Shown: positions 8,857 to 16,716 of the stretch, piece by piece
Position numbering within the stretch: the stretch's first letter is position 1
How the letters are laid out: each line of letters opens with the position of its first letter
NCBI GenBank assembly: GCA_026195905.1
Contig: JAPHRE010000024.1
Location: 1-36,209, forward strand
DNA: 36,209 nucleotides
Direction of reading: 5' to 3'
Origin: Pseudopelagicola sp.
Lineage (GTDB): Bacteria; Pseudomonadota; Alphaproteobacteria; Rhodobacterales; Rhodobacteraceae
The notes under the pieces: model-generated
Database searches by the model: none
What the model was told of the DNA's origin: nothing
The model's input: the letters and a program-made list of their open reading frames with translations, nothing else
Made by a program: the position numbers and the translations under genes

Positions 8857-8872
8857 AGTTTAGCCTTAAACT
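8857..8872. promoter_or_regulatory. Operator-like inverted repeat upstream of maeB
   Basis: Perfect 6-bp arms AGTTTA and TAAACT with a GCCT spacer, 24-39 bp upstream of the maeB start. On the minus strand it overlaps a plausible sigma-70 promoter: TTGAAA followed after 17 bases by AACTAT. The position suits a repressor site. I cannot name the regulator. Confidence 0.5.
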
Positions 8873-8983
8873 GTTTTTTTCAACGTGAAAATGGCCAGTT
8901 TTCAGAAGTGCGATGGCTTGCAAATTTGGGCCTGCCGCCGCACTCTTGGGGGCAAGTTTATACTACAGCGAAGAGGTGGGGCG

Positions 8984-9382
8984 ATGAGCCTTGAAAAAGT
9001 GGCGCGCGATGTGCGGGACAACGCCTATGCGCCCTATTCGAATTTCCGGGTTGGCGCGGCGATCCGAGGCGCAAGCGGCGCGGTTTATGCGGGATGCAAT
9101 GTTGAAAATGTCGCCTACCCGGAAGGCACCTGTGCCGAGGCGGGGGCGATTGCGGCGATGATCGCGGCGGGAGAGACGCGGCTTACGGAGGTTTATGTCG
9201 TTGCCGATAGCCCGCACCCGGTCACGCCCTGCGGGGGGTGTCGGCAGAAATTGGCCGAGTTCGGCACGGGCGATGTCGTGGTGACGCTGGCGACGCTGGA
9301 GGGGATGACCGAGGCGATGACGCTGGCGGAGTTGCTTCCGGGCGCGTTCGGGCAGCATCATCTTGGCACGGGGCACGGGTAA
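8984..9382 (+). CDS. cdd: Cytidine deaminase
   Basis: Deaminates cytidine and deoxycytidine to uridine and deoxyuridine; a cytosolic zinc enzyme and the first gene of the salvage operon. The 132-aa protein has the complete site: CNVENVAYPEGTCAE with zinc ligand Cys50 and proton shuttle Glu52, and PCGGCRQ with Cys83 and Cys86. The N-terminal YAPYSNFRVGAA is also typical. The start at 8984 is preferred to earlier in-frame starts because AGAGGTGGGG lies just before it and the family begins there. It is followed after six bases by deoA. A lone TTGCAAAT half-site at 8918-8925 upstream resembles the prpE sites but is too weak to call. Confidence 0.95.
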   Translation: MSLEKVARDVRDNAYAPYSNFRVGAAIRGASGAVYAGCNVENVAYPEGTCAEAGAIAAMIAAGETRLTEVYVVADSPHPVTPCGGCRQKLAEFGTGDVVVTLATLEGMTEAMTLAELLPGAFGQHHLGTGHG

Positions 9383-9388
9383 GCGGCG

Positions 9389-10693
9389 ATGGATGCGCGC
9401 GAGGTTATTGCCCGGCTGCGCCGGGAAGAGCCGCCGGGCGAGGCGGCGCTGCGTTGGTTTGCGCAAGGTCTGGCCGATGGCACTGTGAGCGATGCGCAGG
9501 CCGGGGCGTTTGCGATGGGGGTTTGTCTGCGCGGGCTTGGCGAGGCGGAACGTGTGGCGCTTACGCAAGCGATGCGCGATAGCGGCACGCGTCTGGCATG
9601 GGATATGCCGGGGCCGGTTCTTGATAAACATTCCACGGGCGGCATTGGCGATTGTGTGAGCCTTGTGCTTGCGCCCGCGTTGGCGGCGTGTGGTGCTTAT
9701 GTGCCGATGATCTCGGGGCGGGGGCTTGGGCATACGGGCGGCACGCTCGACAAGATGGAGGCCATTCCGGGGCTTGTGACCGGGGTCAGCGAAGCGCGAT
9801 TTCGCGCCATTGTCGACGAGGTGGGCTGTGCGATTGTCAGCGCGAGCGCCGATTTTGCCCCGGCGGACAAGCGGCTTTATGCGATCCGCGATGTCACGGC
9901 GACGGTTGAGAGCGTCGACCTGATTACGGCGTCGATCCTGTCGAAAAAACTTGCGGCGGGGCTTGAGGGATTGGTGTTGGATGTCAAATGCGGCTCGGGC
10001 GCGTTTATGAAAACGCCCGAGGCGGCGCGGGCCTTGGCCGAGGCGTTGGTCACAACCGCCAATGGCGCGGGATGCTCAACGAAGGCGGTTATTTCTGATA
10101 TGAATCAACCGCTTGCGGCAAGTCTTGGCAATGCGCTTGAGGTTGCGGCGAGCATGGACGTTCTTTGCGACGGGGCTAGGGGCGCGCTGCGCGATTTGAC
10201 GGTGGTGCTTGGCGGGATGCTGCTTGAGGGCGGCGGATTGGCCAGAGATGCCGAGGCGGGCGCGGCACAGATAGGGGCCGCGCTGGACAGTGGGGCGGCG
10301 GCAGAGCGATTTGGCCGGATGGTGGCGATGATGGGCGGGCCGCTTCGGTTTGCCGAGGATTGGCGGCGGTTCTTGCCGGAGGCGCCGGTGATCCGCGAGG
10401 TTGCTGCGCCACAGGCGGGCTATGTCACGGCGATGGAGGGCGAGGCGTTGGGCCTTGCGGTTGTGCGCCTTGGCGGCGGGCGGCAGGTCGAGAGCGACGC
10501 GGTTGATCCGGCGGTTGGGCTTTCGGATATGGTGCGGCTTGGGGCCTGGGTCGAGAAAGGCGCGCCCCTGTGCCGGATCCATGCGGCGCGGGAAAGCGCG
10601 GCGGATGCGGCGCAGGCGGCGGTTCTTGCGGCGGTGCGCATTGGGCCAGAGGCGCCGGTGGTGCCGGATTTGGTCCATGAGAGGATTGGCTGA
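9389..10693 (+). CDS. deoA: Thymidine phosphorylase
   Basis: Phosphorolyses thymidine and deoxyuridine to the base and 2-deoxyribose-1-phosphate. The 434-aa length matches the family. The glycosyltransferase family 3 signature is present: DKHSTGGIGD (79-88) for phosphate binding, then MISGRGLGHTGGTLDKMEAIPG (107-128) for the nucleoside site. A C-terminal pyrimidine phosphorylase domain (about 345-434, with QAGYVTAMEGEALG) closes the protein. It takes the deoxyuridine made by Cdd and hands the sugar phosphate to DeoB. No good Shine-Dalgarno sequence lies in the 6-bp gap after cdd, and the stop overlaps the deoB start by one base (TGATG), so translational coupling on both sides is likely. Confidence 0.95.
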   Translation: MDAREVIARLRREEPPGEAALRWFAQGLADGTVSDAQAGAFAMGVCLRGLGEAERVALTQAMRDSGTRLAWDMPGPVLDKHSTGGIGDCVSLVLAPALAACGAYVPMISGRGLGHTGGTLDKMEAIPGLVTGVSEARFRAIVDEVGCAIVSASADFAPADKRLYAIRDVTATVESVDLITASILSKKLAAGLEGLVLDVKCGSGAFMKTPEAARALAEALVTTANGAGCSTKAVISDMNQPLAASLGNALEVAASMDVLCDGARGALRDLTVVLGGMLLEGGGLARDAEAGAAQIGAALDSGAAAERFGRMVAMMGGPLRFAEDWRRFLPEAPVIREVAAPQAGYVTAMEGEALGLAVVRLGGGRQVESDAVDPAVGLSDMVRLGAWVEKGAPLCRIHAARESAADAAQAAVLAAVRIGPEAPVVPDLVHERIG

Positions 10694-11904
10694 TGGCGCG
10701 GGCGTTTCTTGTGGTGATGGATAGCGTCGGGATCGGCGGTGCGCCGGATGCGGCGCGGTTCTTTAGCGGCGGCGTGGCGGATACGGGCGCGAATACGGTT
10801 GGCCATATTGCCGACTGGTGCGCGCGGGCGCGGCCCGAGGGGGTGTTGCGGCTGCAGCATCTGGACCGGCTGGGCCTTGGGGCGGCGGTGCGGCTTGCCA
10901 GCGGTCGGGAGGTGCCGGGGTTGGGCGCGGTGCCGGACGGGGCATGGGGCGCGGCGACCGAGCAGGGACCGGGCAAGGACACGCCCTCGGGGCATTGGGA
11001 ATTGGCGGGGCATAAGGTTCCGTTTGAGTGGACCGTTTTTCCTCAAACCGTGCCGTGTTTTCCCGACGACCTGATCGACGCGATTTGCGCGGCGGCGGGG
11101 GTGTCGGGGGTGCTTGGCAATTGTCATGCCTCGGGCACAGAGATCATTGCGCGGCTTGGCGCAGAGCATATGCGCACCGGGCGGCCGATTTGCTACACAA
11201 GTGCCGATAGCGTGTTGCAGATTGCGGCACATGAAGAGGGTTTTGGGCTGGAGCGGTTGTTGCACCTCTGTGAGACGATCGCGCCGATGTTGCATGCGCG
11301 CCGGGTTGGGCGGGTCATAGCGCGGCCTTTTGTCGGCAACGCGCAGGACGGGTTTGTGCGGACGGGGCACCGCCGGGATTATGCGATGGAGCCGCCCGCG
11401 CCGGTCTTGCCCGATTGGGTCACTGCGGCAGGCGGGATGGTTTATGCGATTGGTAAAATCGGGGATATTTTCTCGATGCGCGGGATCGCGGCTTGCGTCA
11501 AGGGCGACGATGCCGCGTTGATGCGGGCCTTGCAGGACAAGGTTGATGGGGCCGAGGAGGGCAGTCTCACCTTTGCGAATTTTGTCGAGTTTGACAGTCT
11601 TTATGGCCATCGGCGCGATCCGGCGGGCTATGCGGCGGCGTTGGAATGGTTTGATGGCGAGATCGGCAAGGTTTTGGACCGGTTGCGGGAGGGCGATCTT
11701 TTGACCCTCACAGCCGATCACGGCAATGATCCGACATGGGCCGGGACCGAGCACACGCGCGAACGGGTGCCGGTGCTTTGTGCTGGTGTAAGTGGTGGTG
11801 TGAGCGGCAGGGCGCTCGGCCATATCAAATTTGCCGATGTCGCGGCGAGCGTGGCGGATCATCTTGGACTTGAGGCGCGTGGCGAGGGGACATCGTTTCT
11901 ATGA
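10693..11904 (+). CDS. deoB: Phosphopentomutase
   Basis: Interconverts (deoxy)ribose-1-phosphate and the 5-phosphate, the step after nucleoside phosphorolysis. The 403-aa protein belongs to the alkaline phosphatase superfamily. It has MDSVGIGGAPDA with metal-binding Asp10 and the DTGANT motif starting at residue 30, a cap domain in the middle, and the C-terminal metal cluster TADHGNDPTWAGTEHTRE. Length is usual for bacterial DeoB. The start overlaps the deoA stop by one base and its own stop overlaps the add start by four bases (ATGA). A deoC aldolase, the next step of the pathway, is not within the window. Confidence 0.95.
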   Translation: MARAFLVVMDSVGIGGAPDAARFFSGGVADTGANTVGHIADWCARARPEGVLRLQHLDRLGLGAAVRLASGREVPGLGAVPDGAWGAATEQGPGKDTPSGHWELAGHKVPFEWTVFPQTVPCFPDDLIDAICAAAGVSGVLGNCHASGTEIIARLGAEHMRTGRPICYTSADSVLQIAAHEEGFGLERLLHLCETIAPMLHARRVGRVIARPFVGNAQDGFVRTGHRRDYAMEPPAPVLPDWVTAAGGMVYAIGKIGDIFSMRGIAACVKGDDAALMRALQDKVDGAEEGSLTFANFVEFDSLYGHRRDPAGYAAALEWFDGEIGKVLDRLREGDLLTLTADHGNDPTWAGTEHTRERVPVLCAGVSGGVSGRALGHIKFADVAASVADHLGLEARGEGTSFL

Positions 11905-12881
11905 AGGCATTGCCCAAGGTCGAATTGCACCTGCACCATGAGGGCGCGGCGCCGCCTGCGTTTATCCGGCGATTGGCGGGGGAGCGGCATGTGGACCTGT
12001 CGCAGGTGTTTGATGCGGACGGCGGCTATGCGTTCAATGGATTCCCGCATTTCCTTCAGGTCTATGAGGCGGCGACCAGTGTCCTACAGACCCCGCAGGA
12101 TTACGCGCGGCTGACGCGGGCGGTTTTGGATGATCGCGCCGAGGAGGGCGTGATTTATTGCGAGACGTTTCTTAGCCCGGATTTCTGTGGCGGGGGCGAT
12201 GTGGGGGCGTGGCGCGAGTATCTTGCCGCGATCACCGAAGCGGCAGCAGAGGCCGAGGCCGTGCATGGAATCATGTGGCGCGGGATTGTCACGGCGGTGC
12301 GCCATTTTGGCCCCGACCAAGCCAAACGTAGCAGCCTTTGCGCGGCGGAAACGGCGGGCGATTGGATCACCGGCTTTGGCATGGGCGGCGACGAGACGAA
12401 GGGCCATCAGGGCGATTTTGCCTATGCCTTTGATCAGGCGCGTGAGGCGGGATTGCAGTTAACGACCCATGCGGGGGAATTTGGCGGCCCACAGAGCGTT
12501 TGGGAGGCGATCATGGATTTGCGCGTTGAGCGGATCGGCCACGGGGTGCGCGCGATCGAGGATGCGCGGCTTGTCGACGCGTTAGTGGCGCGCCAGATCA
12601 CGCTCGAAGTCTGTCCGGGGTCGAATGTCGCGCTGGGCCTTTATAAGGATTTCGCGGCCCATCCGATTGCGCAGTTGCGCGAGGCGGGGGTAAAAATCAC
12701 GGTTTCAACCGATGATCCGCCGTTTTTCCATACCAATCTGGTGCGGGAATATGACATGTTGGCCGAAAGCTTTGGCTGGGACGATTCCGATTTTCGCGCC
12801 CTCAATCACACGGCTGCCGAAGCTGCCTTTTGCAATGCTGAGACGCGCGCGCGGATCATGAAGAAACTGGAGACAAATTGA
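11901..12881 (+). CDS. add: Adenosine deaminase
   Basis: Converts adenosine and deoxyadenosine to inosine forms; an amidohydrolase-fold zinc enzyme. The 326-aa protein shows the HxH pair (His10, His12 in [10 protein letters not shown]), a third ligand His190 in THAGE with catalytic Glu193, His214 in RIGHGV, and Asp271 in VSTDDPP. The usual HLD after the HxH is HHE here, a modest variation, so a related substrate such as another 6-aminopurine cannot be excluded. It overlaps deoB by four bases and upp by one. Its place inside a pyrimidine and purine nucleoside salvage operon favours the adenosine reading. Confidence 0.9.
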   Translation: MKALPKVELHLHHEGAAPPAFIRRLAGERHVDLSQVFDADGGYAFNGFPHFLQVYEAATSVLQTPQDYARLTRAVLDDRAEEGVIYCETFLSPDFCGGGDVGAWREYLAAITEAAAEAEAVHGIMWRGIVTAVRHFGPDQAKRSSLCAAETAGDWITGFGMGGDETKGHQGDFAYAFDQAREAGLQLTTHAGEFGGPQSVWEAIMDLRVERIGHGVRAIEDARLVDALVARQITLEVCPGSNVALGLYKDFAAHPIAQLREAGVKITVSTDDPPFFHTNLVREYDMLAESFGWDDSDFRALNHTAAEAAFCNAETRARIMKKLETN

Positions 12882-13510
12882 TGGATCACCTGACCGTCGT
12901 CGAACACCCGCTCGTGCAGCACAAGCTGACCATTATGCGCCAGACCGATACCTCGACCGGGGAGTTTCGGCGGCTGCTGCGCGAGATCAGCCAGCTTTTG
13001 GCCTATGAGGTCACGCGCGAATTGCCGATGACGACCAAGCGCATCCAAACCCCGATGCAAGAGATGGACGCGCCCGCGTTGGCGGGGCGTAAACTTGCCC
13101 TGGTGTCGATCTTGCGGGCGGGCAACGGTCTTTTGGATGGGATGCTTGAATTGATCCCCTCGGCGCGGGTTGGGTTTGTCGGGCTTTACCGCGACGAAGA
13201 AACGCTCAAGCCGGTGCAGTATTATTTCAAAGCCCCGAGCGAATTGGACGAACGCCTTGTGATCACGGTCGATCCGATGCTGGCGACGGGCAATTCCTCG
13301 GTTGCGGCGATTGATCTATTGAAGGAGCAGGGCGCAAAGGACATTCGGTTCCTGTGCCTGCTGGCCGCGCCGGAAGGGGTTGCGCGGATGAAGGAGGCGC
13401 ACCCGGATGTGCCGATCGTCACCGCGTCGCTTGATGAGCGGCTCAACGAGATGGGCTATATCCTGCCGGGGCTGGGCGATGCCGGGGATCGGATGTACGG
13501 GACGAAATAA
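12881..13510 (+). CDS. upp: Uracil phosphoribosyltransferase
   Basis: Joins uracil with PRPP to give UMP, closing the salvage route by recapturing the base released by phosphorolysis. The 209-aa length is typical. The PRPP loop is [11 protein letters not shown] (130-140), ILRAGNG lies near 77-83, and the C-terminal uracil-binding stretch [13 protein letters not shown] is complete. The ATG at 12881 shares its first base with the add stop codon (TGATG), so it should be translated by coupling. It is the last gene of the operon; I see no obvious terminator in the 80 bp before the next gene. Confidence 0.96.
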   Translation: MDHLTVVEHPLVQHKLTIMRQTDTSTGEFRRLLREISQLLAYEVTRELPMTTKRIQTPMQEMDAPALAGRKLALVSILRAGNGLLDGMLELIPSARVGFVGLYRDEETLKPVQYYFKAPSELDERLVITVDPMLATGNSSVAAIDLLKEQGAKDIRFLCLLAAPEGVARMKEAHPDVPIVTASLDERLNEMGYILPGLGDAGDRMYGTK

Positions 13511-13589
13511 CCCGCCCCGCTACCTTTATGGGTGGTTTACTCATATTGAGTTTTGCGGTTATGCTTCCCCCAGATATTGTGGGGGCACA

Positions 13590-14861
13590 ATGAAAATTAC
13601 ACGAGCAATTGCGATTGCTGTTATTGCGGGTTCTATGGGCGTCGGCGCTGCCGTCGAGGCCCAATCCCTCAAGAACGTCGATCAACCGAACGAGTTTCCG
13701 CCCGCGTCCTATAAGGCGCGTCAATATGTGGACAGCAAAGGATGCGTCTACATTCGGGCCGGGATTGATGGAACTGTGTCTTGGATTCCGCGCATGAACC
13801 GGGACCGCAAGGTTCTTTGTGGGTTCAAGCCGACACAGGTTGCCGGAGCGACCAAGCAACAGGCGGCTCCGAGGATGGACAAGAATGTTGTCATGCTCAA
13901 GGCGGCCAAGCCCGAGCAGGGCGCGCCGAAGGCCACAAGCACGGCAGTTCGCACGACTCCTAAGGCAAACCCTGCGCGCCAAGTGCGCCCGGTGACGGCG
14001 AAGGCCAAGCCGCAGCGTGTCGCGGCCGTTCCTGCGGCGCCGGTTGTGAAACCGGCACGGAAACCCGTTGCCAAGCCGAAATCGACCACGATGTCGCCCG
14101 CAAAGCGGCCCCGTCGCAGCCTTGAGCAAGTGCCGCGTCGCGCCGGTGTAGCCGCGCCCTGTTGGGGCGGTGCCAAGACCCATAAGGGGCTTGCGGTGCG
14201 GTGTGGACCACAGGCGGAGTTGCCGTATACGCCGGGCACGGGCAATCCAACCGCGCCCGCGCCGGTGATCCGTATCGAGCGCAAGGGCGCGTCTTATATG
14301 GGCGTTTCGGAGGGGCAGGTCGTGCGCGAGGGGCAGGTTGGCCCGAATGTGCGCGTCGTGCCGCGCCATGTTTATGAAGCGCGGAAATTTGCTATGGTCC
14401 GGGTTGAGCCGCCTGAAGGCTATGTGCGGGTTTTCGAGGATGGTCGTCTAAACCCGCGTCGCGGCGAACAGACCTTTGGCGGCAAGGCCGGGATGGATCG
14501 GATTTGGCACGATGGTGTGCCGCATAAGCTGCGCCGGGGCAATGTTGAGGGGGCTGCGGTCGTCTCGACCAAGGGTCGCGCGTCGGTTGTTGCAAGCAAG
14601 AGCGCGCCCGCCAAAAAGGCGTTGCGGATTGGCGGGCAGGGGTATGTCAAAGTGGCGACCTATACCAGCTATGACGCGGCGCAAAGCGCGGCGCGCAAGG
14701 TGCGCGGGCTTGGGATGTCGGTGCGCATCGGCACTTATGAGCGTCAGGGCGAGACCCGGCGCATGGTGCTGGCCGGACCGTTTGGCGACCCACAGGCCGC
14801 ACAAGGCGCGTTGACCAAGGCACGGCAGGCCGGGTTTGCCGGTGCGGTGCTGCGCAAGTAA
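13590..14861 (+). CDS. Secreted SPOR-domain protein
   Basis: A 423-aa exported protein. Residues 1-25 form a signal peptide with a probable cut after AEA. A Cys-containing N-terminal region (40-85) follows, then a long Lys/Ala/Pro-rich linker (about 95-190), a middle region with two Cys, and a C-terminal SPOR domain (about 350-423) beginning GYVKVATYTSYDAAQ and ending GFAGAVLRK. SPOR domains bind denuded glycan strands of peptidoglycan, especially at the division site, so a periplasmic septal or envelope role is inferred. The start is the ATG at 13590, which has GGGGG six bases upstream and begins a good signal peptide; the frame is open further upstream but overlaps upp. It converges on the next gene with 39 bp between. 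Confidence 0.85.
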   Translation: MKITRAIAIAVIAGSMGVGAAVEAQSLKNVDQPNEFPPASYKARQYVDSKGCVYIRAGIDGTVSWIPRMNRDRKVLCGFKPTQVAGATKQQAAPRMDKNVVMLKAAKPEQGAPKATSTAVRTTPKANPARQVRPVTAKAKPQRVAAVPAAPVVKPARKPVAKPKSTTMSPAKRPRRSLEQVPRRAGVAAPCWGGAKTHKGLAVRCGPQAELPYTPGTGNPTAPAPVIRIERKGASYMGVSEGQVVREGQVGPNVRVVPRHVYEARKFAMVRVEPPEGYVRVFEDGRLNPRRGEQTFGGKAGMDRIWHDGVPHKLRRGNVEGAAVVSTKGRASVVASKSAPAKKALRIGGQGYVKVATYTSYDAAQSAARKVRGLGMSVRIGTYERQGETRRMVLAGPFGDPQAAQGALTKARQAGFAGAVLRK

Positions 14862-14900
14862 GATATGCGATGGGTCCGGGGTCTTTGACTGCCGGGCCAA

Positions 14901-15929
14901 TCAGCCGCCGCAAATCCCCTGAAGCGCGACCCAATCGCCATCCGAGAGCACAGGCCGGGGCGAGGTCTCATACGGATCGGCCTCAATCAGCGGCAGGGTG
15001 CTTTCGCCCGAAGGGTCGAGCGCATAGGCGTAGGGCGTTGATTTCACATCATAGTCACGAAACAACCCGAGCAGGCGTTCGGGATCTGGCGAGGTCGGCG
15101 CGCGCAGGACCATTTCCTCAGCATGGGCGCGCAGCGTTGCTTCGGGCAGGGTTCCCGTGGTGAGAAGGCGCAGCGTTGTCAGGGGGCCGTGGCTTTCAAG
15201 CAGGGCACGCAGCGGGTCATATTGGGCCGCGTCGGCCTTGGCGGCGAGGATATATCCGGCGGCGATGTCGGGTTCCTCAAAATCCTCGACAATGGCGCGG
15301 TTGAGCAGGATCGTCCCACCGGGAAGGTGGAGGGATTGCTGAACACCGCCGCGCAACACGACGAGGCGCGGCACATCAAGCCGCGTTGCAAGGCGCGCGA
15401 GGGCGGGTGAGGCCAGCACGCCGCGACAGGGTCTTCCGGTCAGGCGGGTCAGTTCGGTTTCCAGGGTCCGACCGATTTCGACGCGTTTGACCTTGGGCAC
15501 GACGCCAAGCGTATGGTCGAGAAGCGCACCGGGCAGCCAGAACAGCGCCAGAGCGGCGACAGAGGCAAAAGAAACGCTCAGCGTCACAAGGCGCAGGCGA
15601 CCGGGGCGCGGGCGGCCACGGTCGATGGCGGCGCGCAGGCTCTCGATGGCGTCAATCATATGCGCCTCGCTTTCGTCAAGCTCCAGCGTCTCGCCGGGAT
15701 CGCCACTGGGATCACCATCGGGGGCGTAGATCGCCGGGCGCTTGCCCTTGTTGAGCCGCGCCACGGCGGGCAGGGACCAATGCGCCAGCGGGCGGTCCTG
15801 AAGATCGGAAATGGTCAGGGTCGCCTCGCCAATAGAAACGATGACGTCCCGGCGCTGGGCCTCCGGGTCGGGTCGCCAGAGGCCGGAAGCCTCGAGCCGT
15901 TCGAATTTTGTCAGGGCCGTTTTTGTCAT
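14901..15929 (-). CDS. Membrane protein with degenerate M48-like peptidase domain
   Basis: A 342-aa protein beginning with a charged cytoplasmic part, then one transmembrane helix at about 112-134 and a C-terminal domain. That domain reads like an M48 metallopeptidase core: LPGG-TILLN (202-210), a helix ILAAKADAA (227-235) where M48 enzymes have VLAHEIGHV, then DPLRALLESHG, LLTTG, and a helix HAEEMVLRA-(x)5-PERLLGLFRDY where M48 proteins carry the third ligand and a DPxxLxxFF stretch. All residues of HExxH are replaced (Ala230, Lys231, Ala234), so it should not bind zinc or cut peptides. A binding or scaffold role is inferred. The start at 15929 avoids an upstream in-frame ATG whose extension is low in quality. 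Confidence 0.65.
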   Translation of the reverse strand: MTKTALTKFERLEASGLWRPDPEAQRRDVIVSIGEATLTISDLQDRPLAHWSLPAVARLNKGKRPAIYAPDGDPSGDPGETLELDESEAHMIDAIESLRAAIDRGRPRPGRLRLVTLSVSFASVAALALFWLPGALLDHTLGVVPKVKRVEIGRTLETELTRLTGRPCRGVLASPALARLATRLDVPRLVVLRGGVQQSLHLPGGTILLNRAIVEDFEEPDIAAGYILAAKADAAQYDPLRALLESHGPLTTLRLLTTGTLPEATLRAHAEEMVLRAPTSPDPERLLGLFRDYDVKSTPYAYALDPSGESTLPLIEADPYETSPRPVLSDGDWVALQGICGG

Positions 15930-16175
15930 GGGTGTTGCGCGGGCTGCTCTGCCTCTTTGAGACGGAGAGGATAGCACGAGGCGGGGGGCGGCGGCAACGC
16001 AACGTGATGCAGGATTGGCAAGGGCGTGTGGGATTGATACTTTAGGGTCATGAAGACCCTTGTTTTGATATTGCGCGCGCGCCTTGGGGCGCGAATTACG
16101 GTCCCGGTCTGAACCGCCGGGCCGGGGTATTCGGGCGCAATTTCAATCGCTTAGGCGCAAAGCAAAGGTTTTTCA
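15930..16175. other. Divergent intergenic region
   Basis: Separates the M48-like gene from the P-loop kinase. A short hairpin GGGTC-ATGAA-GACCC lies at 16045-16059, with TTGTTTTG after it. A 20-codon frame (ATG 16050 to TGA 16110-16112; peptide begins MKTLVLILRA) lies inside it but has almost no ribosome binding site. Inverted GC-rich stretches lie around 16073-16130. No gene is called. Confidence 0.3.
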
Positions 16176-16667
16176 ATGTTTGAAAATGAACCCACATTGC
16201 ATATGGTGTGCGGCAAGATTGCCGCCGGGAAATCCACCTTGTGCACCGCGTTGGCGCAGGCACCGGCGCATGTGTATCTGTCAGAGGATGCGTGGCTCTC
16301 GGGGCTTTATGGCGAGGAGATGACCAGCCTTCAGGACTATGTGCGTTGTGCGGCGCGGCTGCGGGCGATGATGGGCCCGCATGTCGTGGCGCTTCTCCGA
16401 GATGGGCTGTCCGTGGTGCTTGATTTTCAGGCCAACACCAAGGAGTCGCGGGCTTGGCTGCGCGGCATCCTTGACGAGAGCGGGGCGGCGCATGTGCTGC
16501 ATGTATTGGATGTGGAGGATGCGGTCTGTCTGGCGCGCTTGCGGGCGCGTAATGCTTCGGGGGCGCATGATTTTGCCGCCACCGAAGCGCAGTTTCGCAT
16601 GATCTCAAACCACTTTGTCCCGCCCGCGCCGGAAGAAGGGTTCACCATCCAGCGGCATGGTGCGTAA
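16176..16667 (+). CDS. Small P-loop kinase, AAA_33/zeta-toxin-like fold
   Basis: A 163-aa single-domain ATP-binding protein. A Walker A motif GKIAAGKST (13-21) directly follows the first strand; SEDAWLSGLYG (about 36-46) carries an acidic residue in the place where kinases of this group bind substrate; VVLDFQANT is the next core strand; and RLRARN forms an arginine-rich lid. This layout fits the AAA_33 family of predicted kinases, related to zeta toxin and polynucleotide kinase. The substrate is unknown. No antitoxin-like partner lies next to it, so a toxin role is not supported. It converges on the acyl-CoA synthetase gene, separated by a strong hairpin. Confidence 0.78.
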   Translation: MFENEPTLHMVCGKIAAGKSTLCTALAQAPAHVYLSEDAWLSGLYGEEMTSLQDYVRCAARLRAMMGPHVVALLRDGLSVVLDFQANTKESRAWLRGILDESGAAHVLHVLDVEDAVCLARLRARNASGAHDFAATEAQFRMISNHFVPPAPEEGFTIQRHGA

Positions 16668-16673
16668 GGATCA

Positions 16674-16705
16674 GGACGCAGGCGGTAGAAGGACCGTCTG
16701 CGTCC
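16674..16705. terminator. Terminator between convergent genes
   Basis: A 12-bp stem with one G-T pair (GGACGCAGGCGG / CCGTCTGCGTCC) and an 8-base loop. It is followed on the plus strand by GTCTTCTTTG. It serves the kinase gene and may also stop the opposing synthetase transcript. Confidence 0.75.
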
Positions 16706-16716
16706 GTCTTCTTTGA

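Noticed and set aside
16050-16112. 20-codon frame upstream of the P-loop kinase that could be a leader peptide
   Set aside because: Almost no ribosome binding site, and the peptide has no run of one amino acid that would support attenuation; the overlap with a hairpin is not enough.
16176-16667. Zeta-toxin-like kinase as part of a toxin-antitoxin pair
   Set aside because: No small partner gene on either side; neighbours are on the opposite strand and metabolic.
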